Assembly: GCF_035294165.1 (NCBI RefSeq)
Contig: NZ_DATGLN010000232.1
Coordinates: forward strand, 1-22,364
Source: Chthonomonas sp035294165
GTDB lineage: Bacteria; Armatimonadota; Chthonomonadetes; Chthonomonadales; Chthonomonadaceae
Length of the DNA: 22,364 nucleotides
Direction of reading: 5' to 3'
Below the pieces are notes generated by a model. It was not told the DNA's origin. It saw only the letters and a list, made by a program, of their open reading frames with translations, and did no database searches. Of the stretch, positions 20,979 to 22,364 are shown in pieces; within the stretch, counting starts at the first letter, position 1; the number at the start of each line of letters is the position of its first letter. The translations under genes and the position numbers were made by a program.

Positions 20979-22364
20979 ATGGCGAAGATACTTCTAGCTG
21001 ATGATGAAGAGGGGCTGCGCATGTTGTTAAGTAGACAACTGCGGCGCGCAGGCCACGAGGTAACTTTAGCCGAAGATGGCATGGTGGCTTTAGAGCATTT
21101 ACAAAAAGAACGATTTGAATTGGTGGTTTCGGATATGAAAATGCCGCGACTTGATGGCATGGGGCTTTTAGCGAAGGCCGCCGAGATCGCGCCGGATACC
21201 GAGTTTATTATTCTGACGGGGCATGGTAATCTGGAAAATGCGGTGGAGGCCTTTAAAACCGGCAACGTTTACGATTATCTGCTAAAGCCTTTGGACGATA
21301 TCAATGAGCTGAATGCGGTGGTAGACCGCGCCTTGGAACGGAAATATCTTCGTGCCGAAAACACCCGTTTGGTGGCTGAACTACAGCAACGTATAGCCGA
21401 GCTAGAGGAGGCTCACAAAGAGTTAGCCCGTATGGCACAGACCGATGGGCTTACCGGCCTGCTGAACCATCGCACCATTCATGGCAAGCTGCAGGAACTT
21501 CTGGAGCAGAAACAACCTTTAAGCGTGATCCTGGTGGATACCGACGATTTTAAGCGTCTGAACGATACCTACGGACACCTTATGGGCGATACCGCTCTTA
21601 GGCATATAGCTGGCATTCTCCAAAGCTGCTGTCCACGAGAGGCGTTTCTGGGCCGTTGTGGCGGAGATGAGTTTATGGTGATACTGCCGGGCCTTGAGGC
21701 GGCACAGGCGATGGAGGTTGCCGAAGGCATTCGCCACCAGATCATCGAAAACCCCTTGCATACGGCTGAGGGCAATCGGCTGCCCATTCGCCTCTGTTTT
21801 GGGGTCGCCGACACAGCCACAGCCGGCTTTGGCCCCGCCGGACTGATCACGGCTGCAGATGCCGCTCTCTACGAAAGCAAGCGGGATGGCGGTGATCGTG
21901 TGAGTCTATATGTATTAGATGATGATCCCAATCGGGATGACCTCGGCAGAACGGCCTACTCGGTGCTAGATGGTTTGGTAACAGCAGTGGATCGAAAAGA
22001 TCGCTACACACGTGCCCACTCCGAACACATGACCCAATATGCGCTCACATTGGCCAAAGCCCTGAACATGTCGGAGAACGTTTGCGAGATCGTTCGTGTG
22101 GCAGGACTGTTGCACGATGTGGGCAAGATAGGGGTTCCGGATTCGGTCTTACGCAAACCGGGCAAGCTTACCGATGAAGAGTACGAAATCATGAAAACCC
22201 ATGTCTCTCTGTCTGCCGCTATCATTCACGGTTTGCCTAACCTATCCGACATCCTCGATGCTGTGGCCCACCATCATGAGCGATGGGATGGCAAGGGCTA
22301 CCCCTATGGCAAGAAAGGGGAAGAGATTCCGCTGCTTGGGCGCATTATGGCCATTGCCGACGCC
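20979..22364 (+). CDS. response regulator with GGDEF and HD-GYP domains (partial at window end)
   Basis: 462 codons are visible and the frame is still open at the last base. The receiver domain (1-120) has the acidic pair Asp8-Asp9, phospho-acceptor Asp52, Thr80 and Lys103. A coiled-coil linker (125-150) leads to a GGDEF domain (about 155-310) with VDTDDFKRLNDTYGH and an intact GGDEF at 228-232, so diguanylate cyclase activity is possible. The usual upstream RxxD inhibitory site is not seen. An HD-GYP domain follows (from about 328) with His347, His379-Asp380 (LLHDVGKIG), His408, HHHERWDGKGYP and GYP at 440-442, the signature of c-di-GMP phosphodiesterases. The protein could thus both make and break c-di-GMP. 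AGGGGAA precedes ATG by 8 nt. The gene follows the kinase and is its probable partner. Confidence 0.95.
   Translation, partial: MAKILLADDEEGLRMLLSRQLRRAGHEVTLAEDGMVALEHLQKERFELVVSDMKMPRLDGMGLLAKAAEIAPDTEFIILTGHGNLENAVEAFKTGNVYDYLLKPLDDINELNAVVDRALERKYLRAENTRLVAELQQRIAELEEAHKELARMAQTDGLTGLLNHRTIHGKLQELLEQKQPLSVILVDTDDFKRLNDTYGHLMGDTALRHIAGILQSCCPREAFLGRCGGDEFMVILPGLEAAQAMEVAEGIRHQIIENPLHTAEGNRLPIRLCFGVADTATAGFGPAGLITAADAALYESKRDGGDRVSLYVLDDDPNRDDLGRTAYSVLDGLVTAVDRKDRYTRAHSEHMTQYALTLAKALNMSENVCEIVRVAGLLHDVGKIGVPDSVLRKPGKLTDEEYEIMKTHVSLSAAIIHGLPNLSDILDAVAHHHERWDGKGYPYGKKGEEIPLLGRIMAIADA

Overview
The window looks like a chromosomal segment of a free-living bacterium with mid-range GC. The best guess is Armatimonadota of the Chthonomonas type. 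This is inference from three things: two H-X9-DG (DUF1559-type) prepilin-like proteins, small Pro-rich lipoproteins, and a TPR protein paired with a CRTAC1/ASPIC-UnbV protein. DUF1559 proteins are also common in Planctomycetes, so the phylum call is moderate. No phage, transposase, integrase or CRISPR array is visible.

Layout. At 1-190 there is a tRNA-Ser(GCU) with its own promoter and terminator. At 215-2383 a secreted lytic transglycosylase is followed by thioredoxin reductase. At 2394-4770, on the minus strand, a secreted class-C-type serine hydrolase is followed by an aldo/keto reductase that probably starts at TTG. At 4970-7343 two tandem paralogous H-X9-DG prepilin genes form separate transcription units, each with a near-consensus sigma-70 promoter, a leader of about 200 nt, a strong RBS and a hairpin terminator. 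At 7393-11112 lie a small lipoprotein, a membrane-anchored TPR protein and a secreted seven-bladed FG-GAP/ASPIC-UnbV protein. At 11126-12196, on the minus strand, is a membrane-anchored ankyrin-repeat protein. At 12197-12806 is a long non-coding stretch with a broken lipoprotein gene, one copy of an interspersed repeat and a large hairpin. At 12807-17082 are lysA, an M50 site-2-protease-like gene, trpS and an unrecognised membrane-anchored protein. At 17083-17416 is a second copy of the interspersed repeat and a 19-bp tandem repeat. At 17417-22364 are a COG2984-type substrate-binding protein, a Cache/HAMP histidine kinase and a REC-GGDEF-HD-GYP response regulator that runs off the window end.

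How the genes work together. The last three genes read as one signalling module: a periplasmic binding protein without transporter genes, a kinase with a very large extracytoplasmic part, and an output protein that could make and degrade c-di-GMP. The tandem prepilins carry the most unusual DNA-level signals: long leaders with shared sequence blocks, orphan Shine-Dalgarno-like tracts far upstream of the start, and different hairpins. The two non-coding regions before lysA and before the binding protein share a two-block repeat that looks like a genome-specific intergenic element. The rest is ordinary housekeeping or cell-envelope content.
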